Shown piece after piece: positions 35,783-46,330 of a DNA stretch of 64,000 bases. Below the pieces are notes generated by a model. The model was given only the letters and a program-made list of their open reading frames with translations, ran no database searches and had not been told where the DNA came from. The stretch's first letter is position 1. Every line of letters begins with the position of its first letter. Where the stretch lies: contig KN834768.1 in assembly GCA_000827265.1 (NCBI GenBank), positions 356,765-420,764 on the forward strand, in the 5' to 3' direction. The DNA comes from Collybiopsis luxurians FD-317 M1. Its lineage: Eukaryota > Basidiomycota > Agaricomycetes > Agaricales > Omphalotaceae. The translations under genes and the position numbers were made by a program.

Positions 35783-36878
35783 GTAGACCCATTCTACCAC
35801 TTCTAAGTCTTCTCTAACCTCTCTATATTTATGCTAACCCTATCTTTCCCTCCTGCTAATTCATACTGCAGCCGTTATCCCCTATAGTAGTAATAACTTT
35901 TCTCCCTCTCAAAACCAAACTTTTTAGTTTCCTGTCCTTTCAATTGATCAATGTAGCTATTTTTCCAATGAAATAGCATATGTAAAATATCAGGGCATCT
36001 TACTGTACTCATATACAAGTACAGGGTTGCTCATAATTGAGAGTTTAAGAGTTGATGGTATTGAGAAACACTGTATGTGTCTGGCTGCTCTACAGTACAC
36101 ATAACTGCCATTTCATAATTTTTACTTCCATTGACTCATTCCATTTAGTTACCAAATATACACAGTATCATTGATTCAAGGGCTTCTGTACCGGGAATCC
36201 TGTACCAGGTAGGTAGGCAGGTTAGGCTTTGGGGCCAGAAAAAATGTTTCTGACTGACCCCTCAGGGGGCCTTAAAGACTTGGACTGGGATAAGAGCTTC
36301 ACAGGGTCAAATTGGGTCTGTGGTACATGTAAGAATAGAAAACAAGTGCAATTGTAGTGTTTATCTCTTTGAAATTACTATATTAGATGTGTGCCTGGTC
36401 TCTATGGTCATATGTAGGTAGGTAGTAGGCTGCTCAAAGCTGAAAAAAATTTTCTGACCCCTGATATGAAACATATATAATTGGAGGTCCTTATGTTTAT
36501 TTGATTGATCTCTTTGCCCATTTGCTTGAGATCCCGGCATGTTGTCTAGCAGGTTGGGACAGTATGGGTACAGGTTGTATGGTTGACAATAGCAAATTTG
36601 GTTTTTCTAAAGGGATAGAACTAATGATTTTTGTAGTTAATAGATAACCTTCTAGTTTCAAGGGTCTGTATTTGCATTATACAAGCTAATTACCCTCTCC
36701 AGTGAGTTATTTTTAAGAAAATTCCTGGTATTGCCCAGATAGATGCTAACTAGGTGCCTAACCTTAAACCCTCCTCAGCTTGACTAAGCCATTCAATTGT
36801 TAGGATCAAGATGCATTGGTTTACCTTTGAGGTGACAAACATGAATGTAAAAGTTTGGCATCAATTGGCTGTAGACTA
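35783..36878. other. No gene seen
   Basis: AT-rich, CpG-poor intergenic DNA. GTAGGTAGG-containing stretches near 36215 and 36413 resemble each other (TTTCTGAC...CCCCT) and may be fragments of one repeat. Confidence 0.5.
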
Positions 36879-37541
36879 CAGTGTTCTGGCAGTCCTTGAG
36901 ACAGAACTTTTCATTTTGTGTGCAACTTTTGCTCCTCTGCGATTCATTTAAAATTAAGTATATAGGCATAAAGCAAAGCAAGTTTAGAATAGAATATGCT
37001 ACTTTTGACAACAATAAAGGGAGGACAACAATTTACAATAAATTAAATGAGAATTTGAGTCCATTGTCACAGTTTGCCAGTCCTTGAGCCAGATGTGACA
37101 GAATTACGTGCCCTGCGGGAAAAGCTACCTGGTGTCATCTGGTGTCACTCCTCATCTGTTTCCTCATTAGCTTTCTATCACACTTCTTCCTTTGGATTGT
37201 GCACAAAGCTGCTCATAAGCTGTGGCCAACAGGATTAGCACAAATGATAGCTAAATAGTTACTCTATATCCCAGTCTACACTTGTAATCCATTATACAAT
37301 GATTTAGCATAGCTCACCACTAAGCTAAAAGTTTTTTGTAGTTCGCACACTCAAAAATCAGGTATATTTGACTCATCACTCAGCACAATGTTAGGCGTCT
37401 GCTCCAGAACTCACATTAAATATGTATTGGAGCTAATACTTGAATTCTGTCTACTTGGAATTATGAGAGTTGCCTCAGAAAAAAAAAATTATGGGCAGTG
37501 TATCAAGGAATGCCAGTATCTCAAGGACTGCCAGAACACTG
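36879..37541. mobile_element. Mariner-like MITE, 663 bp, with TA target duplication
   Basis: Both ends carry the same perfect 23-bp inverted repeat beginning CAGTGTTCTGGCAGTCCTTG and continuing AGA. The element is flanked by TA on both sides (36877-36878 and 37542-37543), the target of Tc1/mariner/pogo elements. There is no transposase frame inside. Another CAGTCCTTGAG word occurs internally near 37077. Confidence 0.85.
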
Positions 37542-38786
37542 TACTCATTTTCAAACTGTAAAACATTTTACATTTTGAAATTACTTATTTCAAAAACCTG
37601 TATAGACAGCCATTATGGTCATATGCAGTACAGGTTGATATGGGATATACTGTCGAGTATATTTTTTGGCCTAAGAAGTCAACAATACAGACACAGACCT
37701 GTTTGTACACTGTTAGTGCAGGCACAGTGACATGCTTTGTTTCAGACAAGGGTCAACTAATTGCACCTGCATTGTTCTAAACTCTGGTTCCAACTGTGAT
37801 TATTTTCTTTTATTCCTTTCTTACCTTCAGACTTTGTATGATTCCTCAATTGAGTCAAGATGGTCTTAGGGCCTGGTACCATATAAAAAATAAACCAGCA
37901 ACTGTATTCAAAGAGTGTACCTGTACTGGATTTGTACTGACAGTGCATTGTATACTGTAATGTATACAGTCCATGATTCCATACAGCCATTATGCACAAA
38001 ATTGAAATCTTGAAATGTAATTATGTAAAACTATTGGAGGTAGGGCTGGACAGGGATATCCCCTTGGGTACAAATGCCTGTACCCTTAACCGGACCTGTG
38101 GGACCCCTACCCACAATACTGCAGTGTTTTCCCACAGGCTTTTGTTGTATCTGGCCAGCTAAAATGTTTTAAAAATGGTATTTTCATTGAGATAAAATGA
38201 GATAACTGCTTCTCAAGCCTGGCAAGGCAGTTTACATAATTGCACATTCTAAGAGATGGTTATATGTATTTAGCCACTTCAGGAAACCACCCAACAGACC
38301 TAATTAGGATAATTATTCCATGTCAAAAATTTATCCTAAGGTCACCCAGGGGTTTTTAACTCATCTCAACTATGGGGTTGCTGAAGCCTACATTTCTCAG
38401 GGGAGCCTGGGAGGCTGCAGCCAAGATAATAGTATCAGCTGGGCAGTAGCATTTTTAGGCAAATCTTTCTTATGCACCAGTCAAACTATTTCTCATTTTT
38501 GATGCTTCTTTTAATACTTTTTTCAGTATCTATAGTAGTATCTATGGTATGTATTGTAAGAAGTTGAAAATAGTGAACTGTTTTTAACTCTGATTTGTCT
38601 TTCACAGAGGGACACTTATGGGCTTTACAGCCTTATATTTAGAACCAATGCTTGTCAAGATTTAAGAAATTGAAAACACTCAAAAGCTGTGGTTGATAAT
38701 GAGACCAGCTTCACAAAGTCAATCATATCAAGATAAAATAATCAACCATGTATCTAGATATAGCTCATAATGAACCTTATGACAAT
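37542..38786. other. No gene seen
   Basis: AT-rich DNA without supported genes. A stretch beginning TAGGGCTGGACAGGGATA at 38041 resembles a transposon end but has no partner that I can see. Confidence 0.5.
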
Positions 38787-38870
38787 CAGTGTTGCTGCGG
38801 TTCAGTTCAGTCCACAAACCTGCCATTTTTGCCAAACCTCAAACCTAAACCTGAGGTTCAGGTTGGGAAA
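38787..38870. mobile_element. Truncated hAT-type MITE (same family as 12593-13274)
   Basis: CAGTGTTGCTGCGGTTCAGT followed by CAGTCCACAAACCTG matches the first 75 or so bases of the MITE at 12593. No right end is recognisable nearby. Confidence 0.7.
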
Positions 38871-38999
38871 ATGAGGAGCTCAGGACAAAAATATAATAAT
38901 AAAAGTATTGTTATAGCAATACAAAGGTTATCTATAATAAGTTGTTCCATCAAGAGGACTAATTTTTAGTAGACTCACTAATCAATAGGTGCCCCAAAT

Positions 39000-39372
39000 A
39001 GGCCACCCAGGCAGGTGCAGGGCTGTCCTCTCCCCTTTTTTTTGGTCACCCAGATCGGGCCAGATCTATTGGACCAGGTGGTAAAGTATTCTGTCAGATC
39101 TGAAGCATTTTTGTTGACATTTAGGTTGTAGGCAGTTCGTTGATTGTTGAAAGGGGATGCGTGGACGACGTGAGAAGAGAAGTTGAAGAAAGTGAAAAAA
39201 AGAGCAAAGCCATAGCTTGCGGAGGAAAAGAGAAGTGAAAAGAAAAGGTTTGGAGGGGGAAAATTCTTGCTTCTATTGGCAGTGCAAAGCAAAAGCCAAA
39301 GTTCTCCCTCATCATTCCACATTGCACACTTCCATTCTGAGTGTGATTCTAAATGACTCATGCCCAATACAT
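39000..39372 (-). pseudogene. ags1: Alpha-1,3-glucan synthase N-terminal scrap
   Basis: Minus-strand translation includes FALFFTFFNFSSHVVHASPF followed by NNQRTAYNLNVNKNASDLTE and YFTTWSN. This is the signal-peptide end of the same gene as at 12493 (FALFFTSFNFSSHIIHASLF). After TTWSN the similarity stops at a G/C homopolymer region. Its upstream side lacks the MITE found at 12593 and therefore shows the empty insertion site. Confidence 0.8.
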
Positions 39373-39419
39373 GCAGATGGCCTATTCACAGTAATTTTGG
39401 ATTATCTTTCTATCTCATG

Positions 39420-39760
39420 CATATCCAACAACCTGCAACAAGCGATATACTGTGCATTAGAATAAAACCAAGCCAGACAGTGTCACAGTAATCTTACCAA
39501 AAACTGATGCTTCTACTGGTTTCTAAACCCCACTGCTGTTCCGGTTTATGACCATGACAGCATCTGGCCTAAGATTCTTGTGGTGAGATTGATGTCAATG
39601 CAGCTCTGAGACTGGAATTGCTCCAGAATGTGCGAAGTAAAGGCAATAGTTGAATTGATACAGACAAAATACTGGTTTCATGAGTTCAAGTGAGGTCTGC
39701 GGCAAATAGGCGCCCTTGTGATCATGAGAATTAATGATGCAGCGCATGTTCCCAGCATTT
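39420..39760. repeat. Dispersed repeat R1, copy 3 (CpG-depleted)
   Basis: Matches 690-1235 and 15526-16083 (shared TCTGAGACTGGAATTGCTCC) but with most CG changed to TG or CA. Here it lies upstream of the N-terminal ags1 scrap rather than of the mid-gene exon. Confidence 0.65.
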
Positions 39761-40105
39761 TCCCAGTATCCCAATGAACATTTACACTGTACACTGTATT
39801 GGTTGATGTCTCTTATTTCCTCTAGAGAAAAACAAACTGCTGCCTCATTGAGTCGTTGACTCATTTTCACCCCAACCTCTGAGCCCAACCTTCAAATTCT
39901 CTTTCGTTGTGTTCTTATCATGATATATTGTGGGAAGAGCTCAGCACAGAATACACATATGATGCTCAATAAATTCCAAGCATTGCCTTGGTTGCTTCTC
40001 CTGTGTTCCCACCACATAAAATAACATGCTACTAAGAGCTGATTGATATAGTGCTCAACAGCCTCAAGTTGACTCTACAACTCACTTGAGCTGCTTCTAA
40101 AGTGG
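39761..40105. other. No gene seen
   Basis: AT-rich spacer with no supported feature. Confidence 0.5.
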
Positions 40106-40470
40106 TAGGTGGAATTATGCATCCTGCATTTGCATCCATGTGTCCATCTCAAATTATATAAAGTAAATTCAAGTACTTTTCACAATAACTATGTACTCTA
40201 TGCATTGAATACTTCCAATATAAAGTTTGCGAGCCATTATTGATTGATCAAGAAGTGTGAAAATTTGAAAATAGAAGTCAAATTGTTCAATTTGAGTTTA
40301 TATATAGGATGCATTATTTGGACACATTGGATGCATCAAGATGTTGATGCATGTGGATGTGTATCAGTGCATATCAGTGTGTCCAAGGCTGATGTGTCTT
40401 GATTTAGAGTCAGTGCATCAAATGTGTCCAGTGCATCCTAAGTGCGTCCAGAGTGTGTCCACTGATATTT
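40106..40470. repeat. TGCGT-type repeat, decayed copy
   Basis: Starts GTAGGTGGAATTATGCATCC, the 25262 element with GCG to GCA/GTG changes. TGCATC, TGTGTC and GTGCATC words replace TGCGTC throughout, and the AT-rich core is similar. Nearly all CpG sites have been lost. Confidence 0.65.
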
Positions 40471-40631
40471 CAATAGATATAGGTCTAATAGTGTATGTAC
40501 ATCCTTAATTAATGGTTATATACACTTTGTGCTTGGTAAAATGAGTGGTACAGAGGACTAAGCTTTATCAATTGATAGCCCTTGGTAATGAAGATTTAGG
40601 TCATCAAGGGGAGTTGTTTATGCTGTTCATA

Positions 40632-40776
40632 ACCACAGCCACTGCAGATTATTATCACTGATAGCCTGAGGGATTTATAACCTGTGCAGCATTATGTTTT
40701 TTTCCACTGCAGATTATTATCATTGATAGCTTGAGGAATTTATCAACCTGTGCAGCATTATGGTTTTTTCCTATCA
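40632..40776. repeat. Two-copy tandem repeat, about 72 bp unit
   Basis: CCACTGCAGATTATTATCA... CTGTGCAGCATTATG occurs twice in a row with a few substitutions and a one-base indel. Confidence 0.8.
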
Positions 40777-40975
40777 TATGTGTTTGAAATTCTACATCTA
40801 GGGATATATATATAGCCATTTAGCATACCCTCAGGAATAACACTTTCCCTTCCTTTCTCTGTCCTGTCATTTACAGTATACACTGCCAATCTTATGTCTC
40901 AAGTGTGACAATACTGCACATTTCTATTATCCCCCTCTCATGTAAATTGTACAACACTCCCCTGTTCAGCATTTT

Positions 40976-41180
40976 TTGGCAGGTTCTATGAATGCAGGAT
41001 CTATTCCTTGGCTTGGATGTGTTGTACAAGTCATCCGTGGGCCCTACAAGAATTGTCAAGGAATGGGAAAAGATGTTAACCACACCTCCACCATTAGTGG
41101 TCTCTCTCTGAGATTGGAGCTGTCACTTAGCACCTCCCATGGTGCGAATCCCCTGATTACTGTAATGAGGATGTATGTGA
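40976..41180 (+). pseudogene. KOW-like fragment (tentative)
   Basis: The plus-strand frame IPWLGCVVQVIRGPYKNCQG followed by MGKDV and SGLSLRLEL looks like a KOW/SH3-type segment seen in multi-copy Agaricomycete proteins (W-x-G...V-x-I-x-G-P-x-K-x-x-x-G). Only about 65 codons, with no start or further domain. This is a resemblance by eye only. Confidence 0.35.
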
Positions 41181-41475
41181 GGTTCAGTAAGTTTCATTAT
41201 ATCATTCAATTTTCTATGTGCTAATTGAAATATCTCAGCACTTGGAGAACACTGGCTGAGACATATCCATTAAACAGCAATCAAAACTTCTTTTATCCTC
41301 AACTTGACTACTCTCCCACTATAGTTGATAAAGCATATATTCCTCAGCCACTTCCTGAAGTCACCCAATCTTTGACACCACGATCATCTGCCAGTGATGA
41401 TGTACTTTTAAATACAGATTCAGCTACATTTTGGGGATTCTCAGTGAGCTTTAGTTTTTTTGAATGTCATTTTCA

Positions 41476-42985
41476 TCAGTCATTAACAATTTTTTTAAGC
41501 CCAATGAAATACAAAGAAGTCCTTCTCATTGGATTCTTTATCCAGCCTTCAATGGGAAATCTTTGTATGTCTCTATGGACTCTGGCAACCCTCACTATAG
41601 TTGAGATTTCAAATGGATTCAAATCTGTGATGGCATTGCATGAAGCTGCCCTTGGTATCTGGTAACACAATATTACCAATGTGAGCCATTCAATGGATGC
41701 TCTTGTGGAAGTGATAATGATATCCTTTTAGGAGGCTACCAGCCACATCCTGGAGCTGGGACTCAGAATGGTAGTCATCACTTTGAGCCAGGAAATAAGC
41801 TACAAAACCATTGACAAAACCATTCCACTGGGGATCACTGAAATCAACAACCTAGGGTCCCAGTTAGTAAATTACTATGAAAGGATAATTTAAAAAATCT
41901 GACCCCAGCAAAAATGTCATCATTGATTGCAAGACCCCATTCAATTGCAGTTTGAGCCACTCTCTGAATGAGAATGAGAAAATGGTATTGATAATGGTCA
42001 ATGGTGGCACCATTGGCATAGGTGAAGAGAACTGGGACCCATTTCACAAGGAGGGGAGAGAAGATGGAGGATACAATGAGATGACCATTAGGATCTTCCC
42101 AATACTTGTGAGCAGCATCAGAGAGTATCCCATGGAGTGGATCCTCAACATCTGCCATATCAGGTAGAACTTGTTGCCGCATCCACTCTGTCTGAAGTGA
42201 GTTACAGACCATGTCACTACTGGTAAAGTCTTGACAGAAAACATCAGGGTGTAGTGCCTTCCATTCACCAAGTTTGTTAAACACCCCAAATGCACTGGTT
42301 GGACTATTCCCATCCCTTGCACAGAGACACCGCAATAAATAACCAGTATAGTCTTGATTGCAGAATTTATGTCCATTGAAGCTCTGCTGCTCCAGGATCA
42401 TATCCATTGGGAGCAGGAGCACCAGCCTTTATCTGTGTTGGAGTAGCTTTAGGATGGCTCTCATATGCAGCTTTAAACCTTTTATCTTCTGCAGCAGTGG
42501 TACAGGCAACATCTGGAATACAGTTGTGGCTATGGGGAGGACCATTGATATACCAGTACCTCAAGGTGGAGATGTCATTTCCAATCTGGCCATATTGAAT
42601 GAGGTAGGAGTGTGATTCACAGGGATGATATTCCAGTCTAGCCTGCTCTGTGCAACAACTGCAGAAACTGACTTGCTGCTTGGCAAGGTTTTCAGGTGAA
42701 ACATGGGGGCAGAAAATTGTACCACAACTCTCATTGGAACAGGCAATAACTCCAAGGCATTTTTTGGCTGTCACCTTGGCACCATCTAAAGTGGAGGAGT
42801 GGACAGAGCCTTTTCCACTGCAGAAACTGCTGTTTTTTGTAGCCCAGTGTACTTCTAGATTTTTGGTTTGAGTGAACTCTTCATGAGTTACATCAACCCA
42901 GAAGTTACGAATCCGGAATGAAATGAAGGTATTCGTCCTTGTGTGTTTTTTGATGCCATAATTTTCCGGATATAGGACCCCATGC
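41476..42985 (-). pseudogene. GCM-like zinc-binding transposase-type pseudogene
   Basis: The minus strand encodes, across frameshifts, FWVDVTHEEFTQTKNLEVHW near 42890. It continues with a Cys/His cluster CLGVIACSNESCGTIFCPHV, then CSCC, and YINGPPHSHNC near 42550. That resembles the GCM/FLYWCH type of zinc-binding N-terminus. Next comes a transposase-like core GILSDAAHKYWEDPNGHLIV, LLVKWVPVLFTYANGATIDH and YQYHFL. It runs on in another frame through VDFSDPQWNGFVNGFVAYFL near 41840 to a stop after HKSIH, with further family-like sequence to about 41480. Frame breaks near 42900, 42390 and 41870 and a stop near 41700 disable it. The family is common in Agaricomycetes and probably transposon-borne. 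Exact class uncertain. Confidence 0.7.
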
Positions 42986-43479
42986 GACTTTTTTTGAATT
43001 GAAACCGTGGGATTGCTTACGTTATCGCTTCGTAAGCTTTCCCGTGCATTCTAACATTCCTCTCTTTCCGTTCCACTTAAGTATTACAACACCGCTCATC
43101 CTTTCCATCGGCTTTCTTCCTTTTACCGTTTCCCTGCGAGCACCCATCTGTTTGCGTGTAAGTGCTGTATCTCTTTTTCTCGGGTTGAATCGGGTTGATA
43201 TGCGAACGCTGTGCTGATTAGTGGACTAGTGAAATTGTATATAGCTTATAATCAGCTTTTCGTTATGAATGCTGATGTCGTTCTTTTCACTTCGCTGCCT
43301 TAAACGGTCGTGTCTCTGTGAACTCCCGTACTTCCCGCCTTTACTTCTTTTGGGTGACAGTAGGGGTGTGCATTCCGGTCCTTTCATTGACTCATCTTGC
43401 TCATTATCTTGCATGGTATGTACGGATGCAAGTATCCCTGCATCACTGTAAGTTAATTTTCTCTTCTGTCGATATACAT

Positions 43480-43690
43480 GCGCGCGTAGCCACAGCCGCA
43501 TTTCTTTTTTTCTTCTTTTTTATACTTCGCGTTCCCTGATATTCCCGATTCATATTGACTCGCTTTCGAGTTAACTCTTACTTGTTGGTCGCATGGTACC
43601 CGGCTCCTCTCAAACTAGCTTTTCACTCGCTGAGTTTTTCTTCATTTGTCAGTGTGGTGCTCCCGTGTCTGGGCTCATGTATAGTTACCT
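43480..43690. repeat. Direct repeat, shared upstream region, copy 1
   Basis: Matches 47060-47270 at roughly three bases in four: TTTCTTTTTT runs, TACTTCGCGTTCCCT, GAGTTAACTCTTACTTGTTG and TTTTTCTTCATTTGTCA. It lies just upstream of the F-box gene, whereas the partner lies just upstream of the Ser/Pro-rich gene. Confidence 0.75.
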
Positions 43691-43785
43691 TTTTTCTTTT
43701 TTTTTTTTGCTGTGCCGTTCTCGCCACTCGGTCCTTTATTATCTGCTGTTCTTCGTTTCCTTTTCTCTTACTCCTCTGCATACTG

Positions 43786-45158
43786 ATGGAAGGAATACCC
43801 AGAGAACTTTTGCTCAAGATTGCAGAAGCTGTCTATTTTGATGATTGTGATCCCTCTTCTCGCCCTTCCGACAGCGCCGTTCATACTCTGGCCAATTTTT
43901 TGAAGGTCAACAAATCCACGCAGTCTATCTGCTCGATATTCATGTACCGACATGTAATGTTCCGTTCTGGGAGCCGTTTCCATTTGTCCGTCGTTTCTTG
44001 GCGTTTGTCTCGAGTGCCAACTTTTTCTACCGTCACGCATCTTACTCTGGGTCCCCGCGCGACACCTTGTTGTCGCTGCGAAGATGTGTGTAGCTCGCTT
44101 TCCTGCTTTTGTAGTTCCTTTGGTCACCTTTGGCCAGAAATTGGGGCCTTTGTTTGTTCTCTCTTGTTGTTGGAATCTCTTACACTCTCACGGCTCAGCC
44201 TCCGTCGTTCATTCTTTGCGTTCGCCGTCTCGCTCAAACTGATTTCCGTGTGTTTACTTCAATGTATTGTGTTCCTCTGTGATGTGGACATGCGTGATGT
44301 GGTTCCGGCGAGGGAGCTTTATCTCCACAACAACTATTTCTTTGATCACTCCATTGTCGTTCTGTGAGGCAGGGTCAATCTGATTCTTTTTGGTCTTTGT
44401 CCTCGTATCGAGGTTGGCCGAATGGAGTTCGACTACTCTGTCTATCAGTATTTGCGAGCCAGTCCTCGCGTTTGGCCTGTCAGAATCAAGAGTCTCCATC
44501 TTTTTATGCCTCGCAGTTATTGGCCTCATTCCTCTTCAGAATGCGGGTATATGGCTCAGCTCGTTCTGAGACTGCTCTCGACGATGCCTTGCCTTTTGGA
44601 CCTCGTCATTGAGAATCACTTCTTCCCAGCTGTACACACTGCCTCTTTGTTTCACGATGTCCTTCAAAGGCTTCGGGTTCCACTCCCGCTTGCTTGCATT
44701 CTAGGCCCCCGTTTGCGCGTATTGAATTTGGATATCTTGGGTACATTGTTGTATTCTCCGCATTTTCCTGCGCTTCCTCAGTTGCCCAGTGTCGTAACCC
44801 TGCATGTTTCGCTGCAGGCTTTGACTGCTATTGATTGTCGCTGTCTTGTTGAAAGCTTTCCTTCAGTTGAGGATGTTACTGTATCCTGGTTTGACTACTA
44901 TGAACGATCGGTGTGTTTTTTTTATAAAAGGTTTCTGGTTGTGGTATCTAATTCATTTGCCAGTCTGTCACCTTGTTGCAGCTACTTAGTGTATGGCCAT
45001 CGGTTCTTTACTTTACTCTGATCCTGAAGTTTATAGTCGCAGACGGCGATGATCGCATGATCGCCTTCTATCGCGCCTATGTACTCGATAATGCTTCGCG
45101 CTTCCATATACGCCGTTTCACGCTTGTTGACTCTATTTTGTGGCAGATACAGAGTTGA
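43786..45158 (+). CDS. F-box protein with LRR-like tail (one in-frame TGA)
   Basis: ATG at 43786 starts MEGIPRELLLKIAEAVYFDD, a typical F-box start. NFLKVNKSTQSICSIFMYRH follows as in fungal F-box proteins, then Leu-rich segments (LLLLESLTLSRLSL, LRVLNLDILGTLL). The frame runs to 44910. A 53-bp intron (44911-44963, GTGTGT...TGCCAG) leads in frame to a last exon ending at 45158 (ILWQIQS). A TGA at 44365 interrupts the first exon. It may be a nonsense change (CGA to TGA) or be removed by an intron I could not place between about 44250 and 44372. F-box proteins recruit substrates to SCF ubiquitin ligases; that role is inferred. Calling it intact is uncertain. Confidence 0.62.
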
Positions 45159-45485
45159 TGTTGTATGCCCTCATTTGTCGAATCGCTATTTACCCAGTAC
45201 ATATCTTGTTTTTGGGTTTTCGTTCGGTCGTCGCAGTCCTATCTCTTTACAGGATGTGTGCTCCCACCCTTGCAGTGTCAGAAATATGAATCCTTTGTAT
45301 ATTGGCTGTCTTTTATTCAACTATTTTGATATTTTGTCACAAGAAAAATATGTAGAAACAAGAAAGTATTCTGATTAAGTTCTGTATCCGATCTAAGGCT
45401 ATGATTCTCATTGGCTATCTACCTGCATCGGCTGTAGCCATTTCCTTGCCTCTGCTTTGTCCTCATCTTTGAACGCCTTTTGTTT
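45159..45485. other. Intergenic, no gene seen
   Basis: Spacer between convergent genes. Confidence 0.5.
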
Positions 45486-46330
45486 TCACAGCTGCACAGC
45501 AGTATCAAGTCGACTCGGCTTATGCAGTAGCAATTTTCGCTTGAGCCATTCCTGTGAGTATTTCTTTTAGTTTTACTTGTTGACATGCTTTGGAATACTC
45601 ACCGCCGTGTGTGTGTCATCCAGTAACGTGACTGACCTCAATACTAACACTGGCCGTCCTCCTTTCTTCAAGCTGTTTCCTTCGACGCCGATGACACTGA
45701 AGGTGATATCGACTAGGTCACCGACGTGGATATTTTGAGGTGGTATTTTGTCCGTACTGCTGTATGTCAGCCTCATATCCTTTATCCTTTTCTCATCATC
45801 CCTATCGTCACTTACCTCTTTACACTGTCTGCAGCTGTCTTCTCTACCCTGTAATTCACGACGTTATCTTCTCCATGGACAAAGTCGGATCTGGTCCTTC
45901 TGATATTTTCCATGAATCCGTTGGAGTCGATGGCTGGGTTAATTTCTGCCCATGCCATGTTCGGTGCTTCCCTCTTTGGTGTGAACAGCCGATTTCCAAA
46001 CTCGAGTACTGTCCTACCATCAATCTCTCTGTATTCAAAGCCCACCATACCGTCGATATTCCTTGCCAACAACCCACAAAGTGCACCTATTCCCTCTGTC
46101 ACCGCCTCGTCCTCTGCGCATTCAAATTCCGATATTTTCACAGATTGTTTGAAGTATCTCAAATTCATATTCCTGGAGCCCCTGTCCAGAGTTTTGTCAG
46201 TACAAAGTTTTGTGCTCTACCGCCGCATCTCACCTTTCTGTCCGGATAGGTGGATGCAATTTTTCTTCTAGCACACCCTGAACATGTAGTACAAGTTCCT
46301 CTGCTTCCCTGTTGATTTCCCTGATTATCC
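45486..46330 (-). CDS. Unrecognised Agaricomycete multi-exon protein
   Basis: Minus-strand exons join in frame with clean splice sites. A 5' exon upstream of 46234 (EINREAEELVLHVQGVLEEK) is followed by a 52-bp intron 46182-46233. Exon 46181-45816 (FTPKREAPNMAWAEINPAID, EDNVVNYRV) comes next, then a 56-bp intron, exon 45759-45603 (IPPQNIHVGDLVDITFSVIG, RPVLVLRSVTLLDD), a 51-bp intron, and exon 45551-45486 ending AVQL and TGA. The GDLV...LRSVTLLDD ending recalls a family found in many copies in mushroom genomes, often near mobile elements, with no known function. Further upstream exons probably extend to about 46600, but their frames are ambiguous. Confidence 0.65.

Noticed and set aside
41149..41165. 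GGTGCGAATCCCC resembling a tRNA T-loop
   Set aside because: No acceptor stem, D-arm or anticodon arm fits around it.
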